From NCBI GenBank assembly GCA_028641055.1, contig CM054059.1, positions 44,776,477 through 44,840,476 on the forward strand: DNA of 64,000 nucleotides, given 5' to 3'. The stretch comes from Alopecurus myosuroides. Taxonomy: Eukaryota; Streptophyta; Magnoliopsida; Poales; Poaceae. Each line of letters begins with the position of its first letter. Within the stretch, counting starts at the first letter, position 1. Shown here one piece after another: positions 22,755-32,256 of the stretch. The notes under the pieces were generated by a model. It made no database searches, had not been told where the DNA came from, and worked only from the letters and a program-made list of their open reading frames with translations. Position numbers and translations under genes: made by a program.

Positions 22755-23115
22755 TTTTTCTAAATATTCTAGATATATTATTTGTATTTTTAAGATTTTA
22801 AAATGAAGTAGTTTTATTTTTATGAATTTTTTGATATATTATTTGTATTTGTAAGATTTTAAAATGAATTAGTTTTATTTTTCTGAATTTTCTGATATAT
22901 TATTTGCACTTTTAATATTTTAAAATGAAGTAGTTTTATTTTTCTGAATTTTCTGATATATTATTTGTATTTGTAAGATTTTAAAATGAAGTAGTTTTAT
23001 TTTTCTGAATTTTTTGATATATTATTTGTATTTTTTAGATTTTAAAATGAATTAGTTTTATTTTTCTGAATTGTTTGACATATTATTTGCATTTTTAAGA
23101 TTTTAAAACGAAAAG
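22755..23115. repeat. 61-bp AT-rich tandem repeat, six copies
   Basis: GATATATTATTTG (last copy GACATATTATTTG) recurs at 22772, 22833, 22894, 22955, 23016 and 23077, an exact 61-bp spacing. Each unit also has GATTTTAAAATGAA and GTTTTATTTTTCTGAA. Copies differ by few bases. The array sits between the unrecognised gene and the hairpin cluster at 23131. Confidence 0.9.
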
Positions 23116-23130
23116 TATTTTGAAAAAGCA

Positions 23131-23303
23131 CCTTTAGTCGCGGTTCGTGACACGAACCGCGACTAAAGGCTCTCTCCGCGCGGGAAAGAAAACGCCGCGA
23201 AAAAACCTTTAGTCGCGGTTCGTGACACCAACCGCGACTAAAGGTAGATGGTACCCGGAGGGGACCTTTAGTCGCGGTTGGTGTCCCCAACCGGGACTAA
23301 AGG
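23131..23303. repeat. Cluster of three 39-bp inverted repeats
   Basis: 23131-23169, 23206-23244 and 23265-23303 are near-perfect palindromes opening CCTTTAGTCGCGGTT and closing ACTAAAGG. The type matches the CACTA subterminal repeats at 43318-43500. They end eight bases before the TATA box at 23311. They could bind the element's own DNA-binding protein or form hairpin RNA if transcribed. Confidence 0.85.
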
Positions 23304-23310
23304 CTGGCCC

Positions 23311-23317
23311 TATATAT
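23311..23317 (+). promoter_or_regulatory. TATA box of the second CACTA gene
   Basis: TATATAT lies directly after the hairpin cluster. A GC-rich leader from about 23340 to 23447 would be followed by an intron, donor GTAGGT at 23448 and acceptor TCTGCAG ending at 24259, ten bases before the ATG at 24269. Confidence 0.55.
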
Positions 23318-23447
23318 TCCCGCTCCCCCGAAATTTTTCTAAGGACCAACCGCATCATCTTCTCCGCGCCGCACTGCTCGTCTTCTCCGCGCCGCCGTCG
23401 CCGATTCCGCCCACAGAGACACAGAGAACGCGCCGCTGTCATCTCCG

Positions 23448-24259
23448 GTAGGTGCCCGCCGCCCCTGCGCCCGTCATCCCGTTGCTCCTCCGTTCCCGTC
23501 GCCGCTCCTCGGCCGTGCCCTCCGTGACCGTCCTCCGGCCGTCGTCGCCACGCGACATCCGCCCGCCGCGTTTACTTCACGGCGGATCGCCGTCGTCGAC
23601 CTTCCGAGGGCGGCGCCGCCAAGTAGAAGTAGATTTCGTCGAGACGGTTCCAAGGACACCAACCACATGTCCTGTGGTGGCCAGAATCGCCACCTGCGAC
23701 CAAATCTGCCGCCGCCGGCCACCGTGTGACTCCAGGGTGACGTCATGATGATGACGTCACCTGGCCACGTGTTGGCGAGGTTTTTTTTCTAAATGACGTC
23801 ATCGTGACACGTGGGGCCCACTGTATATGGAATTACTAAATTAAATAATTTTTAATTTATAATTCCAAAAATTATGGAAAAATATGCAAAATGTTCACAA
23901 AAATGTAAGCTATCTGTTTATATCATTTTCAATCATGTTTGACAAAGTTCAAAATGAGACCCTATTTGAATTTGAATTAAATTCTTTAAAATAATGAAAA
24001 TAAGTTTTAATTCAATAAATTCAGAATATTAAGTGCAATATACCAAAATGACCAGGAAAGCAAATGCAACCTAGCTATGGGGTTCTCCAAGTCATTTGAG
24101 AAACTAATCTTGGACACACCTCTAAAGTATGGTTTTCCCCCTCCGGTGGTCATCGTTCTTCCACCCAAAACCCTAGCAATCTGTTTTCCCTCCTTCTACA
24201 ACAATATTTGCTTAGTCTCCTATATACTTAATTAATTTTTACTACATGCATGTCTGCAG
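23448..24259 (+). other. Likely leader intron of the second CACTA gene
   Basis: It starts ATCTCCG|GTAGGT and ends TGTCTGCAG|GAG. The first 300 bp are GC-rich; the rest is AT-rich as expected of a plant intron. It includes the TGACGTCA/CACGTG cluster at 23738-23813. Splice use is inferred from consensus only. Confidence 0.45.
23738..23813. promoter_or_regulatory. Cluster of bZIP-type sites
   Basis: Three TGACGTCA palindromes (23738-23745, 23752-23759, 23794-23801) and two CACGTG G-boxes (23766-23771, 23808-23813) lie within 76 bp. Both are core sites of plant bZIP factors; bHLH factors also bind CACGTG. They lie in the presumed leader intron. Confidence 0.6.
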
Positions 24260-24268
24260 GAGTGACAT

Positions 24269-26244
24269 ATGGCGGACAATAGAGGCTTGCCGCTTACGGA
24301 TCAGGAGGCTGAAGGTTATATATTCGGCATCATAAACAACGAGATCCCTTATGTGCCGGGCCCAGAAGATGAGCAAGAAGAGGATGTAGTCTCTTCTTAT
24401 CTGAACCTTGATGATCAAGAAGGTGGAGAAACGGATATTGTCGATGATCAAGAGGGTGAAGGAACGGACATTGTCGACGGAGGTGAACCGTCGACAAACG
24501 ACGATCTCCAATTGCAAAGACCAACCACCTCCGGAGAGGTATATATATATATACATTGAGCATCTCGTGATACAAACTTACTAAAATATGAATACATATG
24601 CATTAACGCGCGCGACTCTCTTTCTTATTTTAGCCCTCGGCCGGATCGAGTACGACAAAGCGTGGCAAATTCAGGGCGATGAAAGAAGGAGAAACATATA
24701 CCATCGAATCAGTCGGTGAAACTGGCAAGCCTCTACAGCACACCACAAAGTTTATCAACCAATGCGGAGTCATTGTTAGAGACAACGTCCCGATCACCGT
24801 GCAGGAATGGAAGGAGCCAAAGAAAGCACGTCTTGGTTTCAGTTATGTCGACAAGAGAACGAAAAAGGATCTGTGGAGAAAGCTTATGGTACATTTCATT
24901 CTACCTCCGGAATACAACAAAAAAGATGAATTCGATAACGAGGTTCTGGGTGGACGTCAGAGGAGGAGGCTAGTCAAAGAGTTCGCTCTTCAGAAGATGG
25001 CCGAAGCATTCCAGAACTTCAAGAAAAAAATGTTCCGTGAATATGTCAGCAAGGGCAAGACTCCGATTTTCACTGGACAACATGAGAAACTGAGAGCTGA
25101 TTGGCCAGAATTTGTGACGCAGAAGAAATCGGAGCATTTCAAGGAAATATCGAAAAAAATAAGGTTAATGCGGATAAGAAACAGTACCATCATGTTATGG
25201 GGCCAGGAGAATACCGCGTTTCGGCGCCTAAGTGGCAGAAGATGGAGGACGACCTGAGGGCGCGAGGAATCCCTCTAGGTACAGAGGGATGGGACGAAAG
25301 AGCCAAAATGTGGTGGTACGGGCATGGGGGATCGCTAGACCCGGAGACAGGGGCGTGTGTTCATCGGCAGAAAACGTTTGCTCCCACCCAAGACCTTATT
25401 GAAGCAATGGCCAAAGCTCAACAGGGCTTGATCACGTTCAACAGAGAGAGAGACGCACTGACCCATGCCTTCGGGAATCCTGAACACGGAGGACATATAC
25501 GAGGCAAAGGAAGAATGCCGTGGAAAGTAGGGTTTTCCCAGGAAAATGACCCGTACTGTTACAGAAGCCGTAAGAGAAAGACGGACCGGGATGCAGATCT
25601 TCTGGCGAAGCTTGCATCAGAAGTTAGTGAGTTGAAGCAGACCATGCATGGAATACTTGAGAAAGAAAGATCGACGGCTGCAGGGCCGCATGAAGATCAT
25701 GAAGCGGATCTCGGAAGCCAGCATCAGCGGAGAAGCAGCGTGGCTTCCACGGAGGCCCCGCCTGCAGGTGCTAATGCACCGATGATCGAGAGTCGTGCAC
25801 CGGAGCCTCACTACCCCGTGGATGATGTAAAGGAGATGAAAGAATGTGTTCTGCATTATCCCGTGGGGAACATTTCCACGAAGGTAGCTACCGGCAGTGC
25901 TTTACCCTATACACCTGGAGCACTCCACCACAACAAGCCCATTCCATATGGCTATGCTTGTGTCACGGTGGAAGACATAGTCCAAGTGTTTGAGGACCTG
26001 GAGATTGACATAACTACACCCGAAGGGGAGAGAAGAATTGGAGATGTCAAGCGCCAGTTCATTCTATGGAAAAAGAAGTACATAGTGTTTCCAGGCGAGA
26101 CGCCAAGGCCAGCAAGTCCACCCCCCTCCGATGGTGCAGGTGGTGGTGGTGGTGGTGTTGGTGCTGGTTCACCTACGTCTCCTTCACGCCATTCGACGCC
26201 GACCCCCGATCCACAATCTCCGGCGGATAAGCAGCCGCCGCCCC
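24269..26244 (+). pseudogene. Second CACTA gene, 5' part (before the LTR insertion)
   Basis: Second protein of the CACTA element, probably accessory to transposition (inference). Exon 1 is 24269-24538, acidic (EDEQEEDVVSS and repeated DDQEG units); the intron 24539-24633 is GT-AG; exon 2 starts at 24634. Residues after KRGKFRAMKEGETYTIE form a basic conserved region (QEWKEPKKARLGFSYVD, then RRRLVKEFALQKMAEAF) that could bind DNA. A further block contains KMWWYGHGGSLDPETG. The frame breaks at an A7 run (25153-25159) by a single-base change and continues in the next frame. From 26100 it becomes Pro/Ser-rich with ADKQPPP units, and at 26244 it is cut by the Gypsy LTR. The gene continues at 41116. 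The insertion and the frameshift make it inactive. Confidence 0.75.
26240..26244 (+). repeat. Left target-site duplication of the Gypsy element
   Basis: GCCCC directly before the LTR start; the same five bases follow the right LTR at 41111-41115. This confirms insertion by integrase into the second CACTA gene. Confidence 0.9.
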
Positions 26245-27039
26245 TGTAACATCCCAAGTATGAAAACAACCCCTAGAATGTTTTATTTCTTGTTATTTTA
26301 TGTTTTGCATCATGACATCATCATTGCATTTGTTTTCCAATTGTTTTCCATTTGTTTGCATTTGTTTTCCTTTGTTTTCTATTTGAATTTTCAAACCAAA
26401 TTCAAATATTTGTTTCATACTTGTGCTGTCACAATTTTTCAAATAGAAATATTCAAATAAAACATCCATTTGTTTCCATTAAAATGAAAAGCTCAAACTA
26501 TCAATTTGTTCCTTTTAATAATTCACTTAAATTCTTTTGCATTCAAATTTCAAATCCAATTCCAAACAGAAACCATTGGAAAGTTGAAACTTACAAAACA
26601 AATCAATCACTTGTTTCAAAGAAACTTGAATTTAAAAACTTATTTGCTTAAGTTCAATTATTTCAATTAACATTAAAATTCAATCAAATTTCAAACAAAT
26701 TACAAACAGCACTTAAATTCAAATCTTTTTGTAAAACAAAAGTTGCACTTTGTGCTGTTACAATAAATAAGCAATATAAAATTTATCCCTAAATTTTCTA
26801 CCCCAAAAACCCTAGCCTTTTCTTCCTTTTTCAAATCAGCAAAACAAAAAAAAACAGAACAAAAAAATAAATAAAAGGAAACAGAGAGGGGTAGGGAAGG
26901 CAGTGGGCAGGCCCAGCCCACTAGCCCCCCACGGCCTGGTACCCCCTCGCTCACCTTCTTCCTCCTGTACGGCAGGGCGATGCCGCTGTCCACGTCTGCA
27001 GAGCGGGGAGCAGACGGCCAACAGCTGCTCACCTCCCCC

Positions 27040-27045
27040 TATAAA
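27040..27045 (+). promoter_or_regulatory. TATA box in the 5' LTR
   Basis: TATAAA within CCCCCTATAAACCCTG, 795 bp into the LTR. It is kept in the 3' LTR (37473-37478) and matched by CATAAAA at a similar place in the LTRs of the deleted relative (minus strand near 48975). It marks the likely U3/R border. Confidence 0.65.
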
Positions 27046-27606
27046 CCCTGCCCTAGGGCGTCCCGAGCTAGCCCTAGCTCTCCCCCTCTTTTCCCTCGAG
27101 CCGCCGTCGCCATTGCTCCTCTCCACCCACCTCTCTGCATCTCCTCCTCCCTCTAAATCTCTGAAACCCGACCGCCACCTCTGAAGATCCGATGATCGCC
27201 GTCGGTAGGGTGAGTCTCCGTGCGGGTTAGCAACGGGAACGAGCTCCCCGCTGTACCCTCTACGTCCTCGACACCGCCACCGTGCCGGAGACCGCCTACA
27301 TCGCCGCCGCCATCCTCGTGTTGTCGCCGCCGGTGTCCTCCACCGAGCCTCTACTTCCCCTGCCACTTGCCGGTGAGCATCACCGTGCCCTCCGCCTTCC
27401 TCTCACTCTGCACGCACGCACACCACCCTACCACACGCACCCCGCACGCGTCCACGGCAGTAGCCACCGCCAGCTGCAGCCGATCATCGCCGGCGAGCGA
27501 TCGAAGCACGGCCAAGTTCAGGTTCAGTTAACTGAACAAAATTCAGTTAACGCGGACTGAACCTTAACCTTCCCGCGTCCCTCTACTGTCAACAAACAGA
27601 ACAACA

Positions 27607-27666
27607 GCGCAGTGGTAGCAGCTTGCGTGCGCGAGCCTGCGGCCAGGGTTCGAGCCCCCGCTGCGC
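27607..27666 (+). other. tRNA-like segment inside the LTR
   Basis: GCGCAGTGGTAGCAG resembles an A-box region, and GGTTCGAGCCC about 35 bp later matches the B-box consensus. The ends GCGCAG and CTGCGC could pair as an acceptor-like stem. The 3' LTR keeps it at about 38041-38100. I do not call a functional tRNA because the anticodon arm is not clear. Confidence 0.45.
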
Positions 27667-28859
27667 AACTTTTTAGGATTTAATCCCCTCGCCCTAGGCC
27701 CACCTGTAGGTGACCCCTATGGCCCAGTCAGCTGCCACGCTGGCCACAGTGGCCCCAGGGTCCCCCTCGTCAGTGGCTTGGGCTAGCCACTGCGGGGTAG
27801 AAAATGTTTCTGTCCAGTTTTCTTTTACGTTTAAGTCCTATTCGTTTACATTTTAGTCCCTGTTTTTAAATTGCAAATAACTTTTAATTTACAAATCCAA
27901 ATAATGCAAATGAAATATGTTTCCTGAACCAAATTAAATCCTCTACATGATTAACTCATTTGTTTTCTGTTTTGAATGTTTCAAATGTATTCAAATTTCA
28001 AATTCAAACAAATCATCTTAATTTTGGTTAATTCCATAACTAATTCAAACTTAATTCAAATAACACAAATAAAATATGTTTACCATGCCATTTTAAACCA
28101 CCTTTTCAAATATAAAATTTGTTTCTTGTTTTGAATAATTAAAATTGGTTAAATAATTTAAACCTTGTTTAAATCATTTAAAATTTGCTAAATTCATAAC
28201 TTGCTTAAATTAAATTATTTTTTTAACATATAAAATATGTTTTCAAACCAGAAAAGTATAAACTTTTCAAATATGAATTTGGTTTAATGTTTTGAACAAA
28301 TAAAAATTCAAATAAATTCATACTTGAATTAAATTCATTTAAATCTTGTTTAAACTTGTTTAATTCATAAGTAATTTATTTTAAATCCTTTTTCAACAAG
28401 TGAAACATGTGTTCCACCTAAAATTTTGTGTTCTTTCCAAATATGAACTTTGTTATCTATTTTTAACACTTAAAATTGGTGAAAACAACAAATGCTTGTG
28501 TGACACCTTTAAGGAACCAAAATTCCATAACTTAATAAATGAATTTCCAAACTTGGTAAACCTTATTTCAAAATTATTTCTATTGTTGTTATTTTTCTGT
28601 TTTCCTCGTCCATGCATCATACTAATCCACTTTCACCTGATGTTTAGTTGTAGAACAATTATTCCAACCTTAATTCATGGGCTTTCCATATGCAATCCAA
28701 ATTGCATATGGGTCCATTTAAACATGTTATGTTACCATGTCAAGTAGCTTACCATTGATGCATCAATTAAATGGTCATGCATCCTCCCATGATTGTGCAC
28801 TATGCCATGCTATTGATTGTGTGTCTCTCTACGTTGTTTGTTTGCTTCTTCTCGGATAG

Positions 28860-30218
28860 ACGACGACGTTGAGACAGACGATACTTACGACACTACTCCT
28901 GAGGAGTTAGCTCAGTACCAGGCTGCTGAGTTTGCAGGCAAGTATTCACTCACATGAACCATTGTGTTCCTTTCCACATTGGATACCGATACTTTCCGTT
29001 GTCTATTCTGCTAGCCTTAAGATTCGTTGCTTCTGTTCGACCCTATCACATGTTATCCCTTAACCCTGATATAGCCTCACCGCCGCACCTATAACCCCTT
29101 TGCTTGTTGCCCGTGTCTTACTAGCATGCTTAGGGTTGTTTTGCTCGAGTCTGTTACCCGTTACTTCCTGTTACTATTTATCTATTATGTTCTGGGGCTC
29201 GATGTTAAACAACAACCTGTTAATTTTTGAGGTAATGCTAAGTTGATGATAAGGCACCGGCAGGAGGCCCGGCGTGGTTTTGAGGCCTGCTAGTGTCGAC
29301 CGTAATTAGGAAAAGGGTCTTGTCTACTGATCCATGATGAGCGCACTAACCGCATGTGGGAAGCGTGTATGGGCGCCCCCCTCAATTTGATTCGATTCGC
29401 ATCTCGTCCAAATCGCCACACTTAGTTCGGGCTTTCCATTTGATGCACGCATATGCAGGTACGAACCCGAGGCCAGGGTGGAACTTTTGTAGTCGTCATT
29501 TAGGGCGGCGTGGTCTTAGAGTGCTATGAGGGTCCCCTTTTCTTCGTGGGGCTCGATTAGCCGCGCACGCACAGCACTTGGTTCTTTGGGCTTGATGCGA
29601 AGAAGAGTTGAGTTGTGTTGAGGGCCCCGCTTGGTGGGAGGCATTCCATCTGGCGGGTTATTCTTACGTGTACGGCCAAATTGGTGCACCCCTGCAGGGA
29701 TAAATCTTCTCGAGAAGCCGTGTTTTCCGCGGTTATGGATGACTTGGTGAAAGTACTGGCTAACAAGTACTCAGAACAACTTACACCTAACTAATGATAA
29801 CTTGACTAGTAATATTCCTATTGACACAATAACTTGAACCATCATTAATCCAACTGTGTGAGTTATCCTCGGATTGCTTCTTTGGATAAGGGGCGAGATC
29901 CAGGATGGGTTTGTTTGGAGTTAGTAGTAGTTGGTTACGATACGCTATCCTATCTCCTCTCTGTTAGCCGGAAGTTATAGTTTGTATCTGTAGTTGGTTA
30001 GCGCAGCCCGCTGCTGCACCTTTTGTATCACCCTTTCTTCCTTTGAACCCAAAGCATCTGTGCTTGATGTTGTTGGGTACATTTTGGTGAACTGTGAGTC
30101 TTGCTTGCCAGTACGTTTATGTACTGACCCCTTTGGGGCTGTGGTTTCCACAGACTACGCTTACGAGGATCCCCGTGATGTCTACTACGTGGAGTTTGAC
30201 GAGGCTGCTGACGAGTAG
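28860..30218 (+). CDS. Possible spliced acidic mini-ORF within the 5' LTR
   Basis: Two coding-like exons. 28860-28937 follows a GGATAG acceptor and ends at a GCAG|GCAAGT site, the consensus of the rare GC donor; it reads acidic (DVETDDTYDTTPEELAQYQ). 30154-30218 follows TTTCCACAG and reads DYAYEDPRD then EFDEAADE and a stop. The phases match across the intron. The 3' LTR keeps both exons open (39280-39357, 40574-40638), and the deleted relative keeps the same 65-bp last exon and stop with mostly mild replacements (minus strand 45994-46058). A first exon is uncertain; the ATG at 27192 with donor at 27205 would fit the phase, but a stronger donor at 27210 would not. Function unknown. Confidence 0.35.
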
Positions 30219-30692
30219 ATAGCGGACCCGGGCAGGATCCGAGACTACGTGGATGGGCTCCGTTTTCCTTTCATTGCCGGCCTCTTAGGCCTATTTGGAT
30301 TTGTCTGTACTTAGACCTTTTGAATGCTTCCGCTGTGATGTAATGATGAATTGTTGGGACATGTGTTCTCTGGATGATTGTATTTGCTATCTCTGCTCTA
30401 GTGAGAGCTATTTGCAACTTATTTCAATCTTTTGTGTCTTAGAGATATGTTGTGGTATCAGTTGTTCTAAAGCCGTTGACGTACCATGTGTGTATGTTAT
30501 GAAGTACGTCAACGGAAGTGTCCTGATTTCTATGGGATGGTTTGCGCAGACGATGGATAGTAGGGAATGGTTGTCACACGTTTACGTGTTGGCCTGCTCA
30601 CATTGAGATGCGGGTGCCGGTATGCCCCGTAAGCCATTTGTTCTACTATTTAGCGGACTGTGAGTATCCTCTAGAAGTCCGGGTGCGACAAA

Positions 30693-30705
30693 TGGTATCA
30701 GAGCC
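30693..30705 (+). other. Primer-binding site of the Gypsy chromovirus
   Basis: TGGTATCAGAGCC, two bases after the LTR end, matching initiator tRNA-Met. It starts minus-strand DNA synthesis in the family. Confidence 0.92.
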
Positions 30706-31231
30706 TGTCTGCCTGTAGGATCCCTTTTACTGGTCGCAGTTGAGTCTAGAAACTATTTTGTAGCTATATAGGAAAAATGAAACGTGAGAGTAGGAATTCT
30801 GTTCTTTTATTTCTTTCCCCACCCACCCTCCCTTTTTCTGGTAAGGAAGTGCAACGTTGTTTTCTCTTCTCATCTAAACTTTCAAGTTAGGATTTCACGT
30901 ATCCTGGTTTCTCTAGGATAGTTATATCTACTAGACCATAGGGATGGAGGTGGTTGTGACATGATTTATCATGTTGCCTACTCACGATTGAGAACTGAGG
31001 CGTGTAAGCCCCGGAAGCAGATCCTCTATTCCTTAAGAAGTAGATATTGATCCTTTAGAAGCCCGGATGGGTTTCCGTAGTACCTCAGGAGTGTTTTGGT
31101 CTCATGTTTCCCGATGTTGCTTCGATATCCTGTTCTTCTCAACATCCTTTTCGTCCGTTGAAACCTTGTTGTTGCTTTCCACTTCAGTTCTTCTACCGGC
31201 ATCTAATCAAAACTTCCCCGATCATCTGCAG
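30706..31231 (+). other. Internal leader of the Gypsy element
   Basis: No convincing frame. The open frame from ATG 31067 into the accessory ORF has a hydrophobic Ser/Leu-rich start that looks non-coding. It ends in a pyrimidine-rich run and CATCTGCAG, a good 3' splice site placed directly on the ATG at 31232. Part of this leader survives in the deleted relative (50190-50709). Confidence 0.55.
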
Positions 31232-32047
31232 ATGGATCTCAGGTTCTACCTGCAGGTGGTTCGGATGACTCGTTGTGAGAGCACTGCCGGGTATCCGGAG
31301 ATGCTGAGAGACATGGTCACTTATCTGGGGTTCCGTTGGGCACCAGAGTACCAGGTCTACGAGCAGCAACGAGAGTTTGACCAGACCTACTACCAGGCTA
31401 TCGTCTACATTCTGTCAGATGATGGCATGAGCGTAGTCCACCGCTACGAGGCAGTGGGTTCCACAGTGGATATGGCTGTGCGGCAGGCAGCTTATTTGAG
31501 TCTCACCGTCCTTCGTGCTGACTACTGGGGATTTGACGATTCTATCTATCGCCACATCCCCCGTGGTTACATCACTTTGGAGGGAGCTCACTTCACTCTC
31601 TACGACAACTTGGATGTCTACGAGCATGATAACTCCAGGCTGCACACCACCGCTCAGTTTGTGAGGCACAGTGACGCAGTTGCCAGCACACTGTCTCAGG
31701 AGTTGGCTTCCGTCAGAGAGCAGCTCTACCTTGCTTTGACTCGTCTGGCGAAGTACACCACAGACTTTGTTGGAGATGAGCGCTTTGCACGTTTCGATCA
31801 GCCAGTTGGACGTCGTCTGCCAGGGGCTGGAGGTTACGAGCCGATCAGAGGTCCACTCCTCAACCTCGGTGCTGGTTACACTGGGATTCCTCGCTTTGGA
31901 GCACAGGGAGTCGACGCTATGTACTTCACCACACCTAGAGTCGCTCGCAGGCCACGACAGATCTATGTGGATCGTCGTTCTACCTACTTTCGTGGGCGTG
32001 CTCCTCACCGTACCTCTCGCCGTACTCCTAGTCGCCGTCCTGCGTGA
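31232..32047 (+). CDS. Accessory ORF upstream of gag, dsRBM-like
   Basis: An intact 271-codon frame between the leader and gag, not part of the standard Gypsy gene set. Residues 11-95 fit the alpha-beta-beta-beta-alpha pattern of a double-stranded-RNA-binding motif: MLRDMVTYLG helix, PEYQVYE strand, YYQAIVYI strand, VHRYEAVGS, then a helix AVRQAAYLSLTVLR. The basic KKxAK contact of classic motifs is missing (VDMAVR here), so RNA binding is not assured. The middle (about residues 130-180) is helical; the last 35 residues are rich in Arg (RRPRQIYVDRR, RTSRRTPSRRPA), as in nuclear or RNA-binding tails. An earlier ATG at 31067 would add 55 unconvincing residues. Gag and this ORF are open while pol is broken. 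Function unknown; the fold call is mine by eye. Confidence 0.6.
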   Translation: MDLRFYLQVVRMTRCESTAGYPEMLRDMVTYLGFRWAPEYQVYEQQREFDQTYYQAIVYILSDDGMSVVHRYEAVGSTVDMAVRQAAYLSLTVLRADYWGFDDSIYRHIPRGYITLEGAHFTLYDNLDVYEHDNSRLHTTAQFVRHSDAVASTLSQELASVREQLYLALTRLAKYTTDFVGDERFARFDQPVGRRLPGAGGYEPIRGPLLNLGAGYTGIPRFGAQGVDAMYFTTPRVARRPRQIYVDRRSTYFRGRAPHRTSRRTPSRRPA

Positions 32048-32256
32048 TGAGCATGGGAGTATCGATGTATCCATTCTTAGCTATGTTTAGTTATCCTTTG
32101 GCATTTGAACCATTTATGGTGTGTTGGATATTCTGATGTATTTGAACATGTGATGATGTACCTGTTGGTTATCTATTCATGCGTCGGAATAATCTCTCTT
32201 TCGGTTTCCAAGTCTATCCTTTTCTATTGTTGTGCTAAAATGCATGTCTATTCAGG
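32048..32256 (+). other. Spacer between accessory ORF and gag
   Basis: AT-rich, non-coding. It ends TGTCTATTCAG|GATG, so a 3' splice site lies one base before the gag ATG. Confidence 0.5.

Larger units (their letters stand above)
26245..30690 (+). repeat. 5' LTR of the Gypsy chromovirus
   Basis: 4446 bp, from TGTAACATCCCAAG to GTCCGGGTGCGACA. A TATAAA box at 27040 in a GC-rich stretch puts the likely RNA start near 27070, so U3 is about 0.8 kb and the transcribed LTR part about 3.6 kb. GC-rich pyrimidine leader (27070-27180), a possible donor at 27205-27210, a tRNA-like segment (27607-27666), about 1 kb of AT-rich sequence (27800-28780), then two small acidic exons (28860-28937, 30154-30218) are the visible landmarks. 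Other frames in the GC-rich part look like composition artefacts. Confidence 0.92.

Noticed and set aside
22755..23303. CRISPR-like or satellite interpretation of the repeats
   Set aside because: The repeats are tandem without unique spacers, and the setting is a plant transposon.
26836..27560. Frames of about 90-176 codons in the GC-rich part of the Gypsy 5' LTR
   Set aside because: They look like leader and promoter composition artefacts, present on both strands, with no conserved domain. The same holds for 37269-37965 and for 48322-49007 and 53658-54194.
27607..27666. A functional tRNA gene
   Set aside because: Box-like motifs are present, but the D-arm and anticodon arm do not form a clear cloverleaf by eye, and it is repeated inside LTRs.
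31067..31231. N-terminal 55 residues as a signal peptide of the accessory ORF
   Set aside because: The segment is Ser/Leu-rich through leader composition, ends in a 3' splice site on the next ATG, and a similar leader is kept in the deleted element without the ORF.
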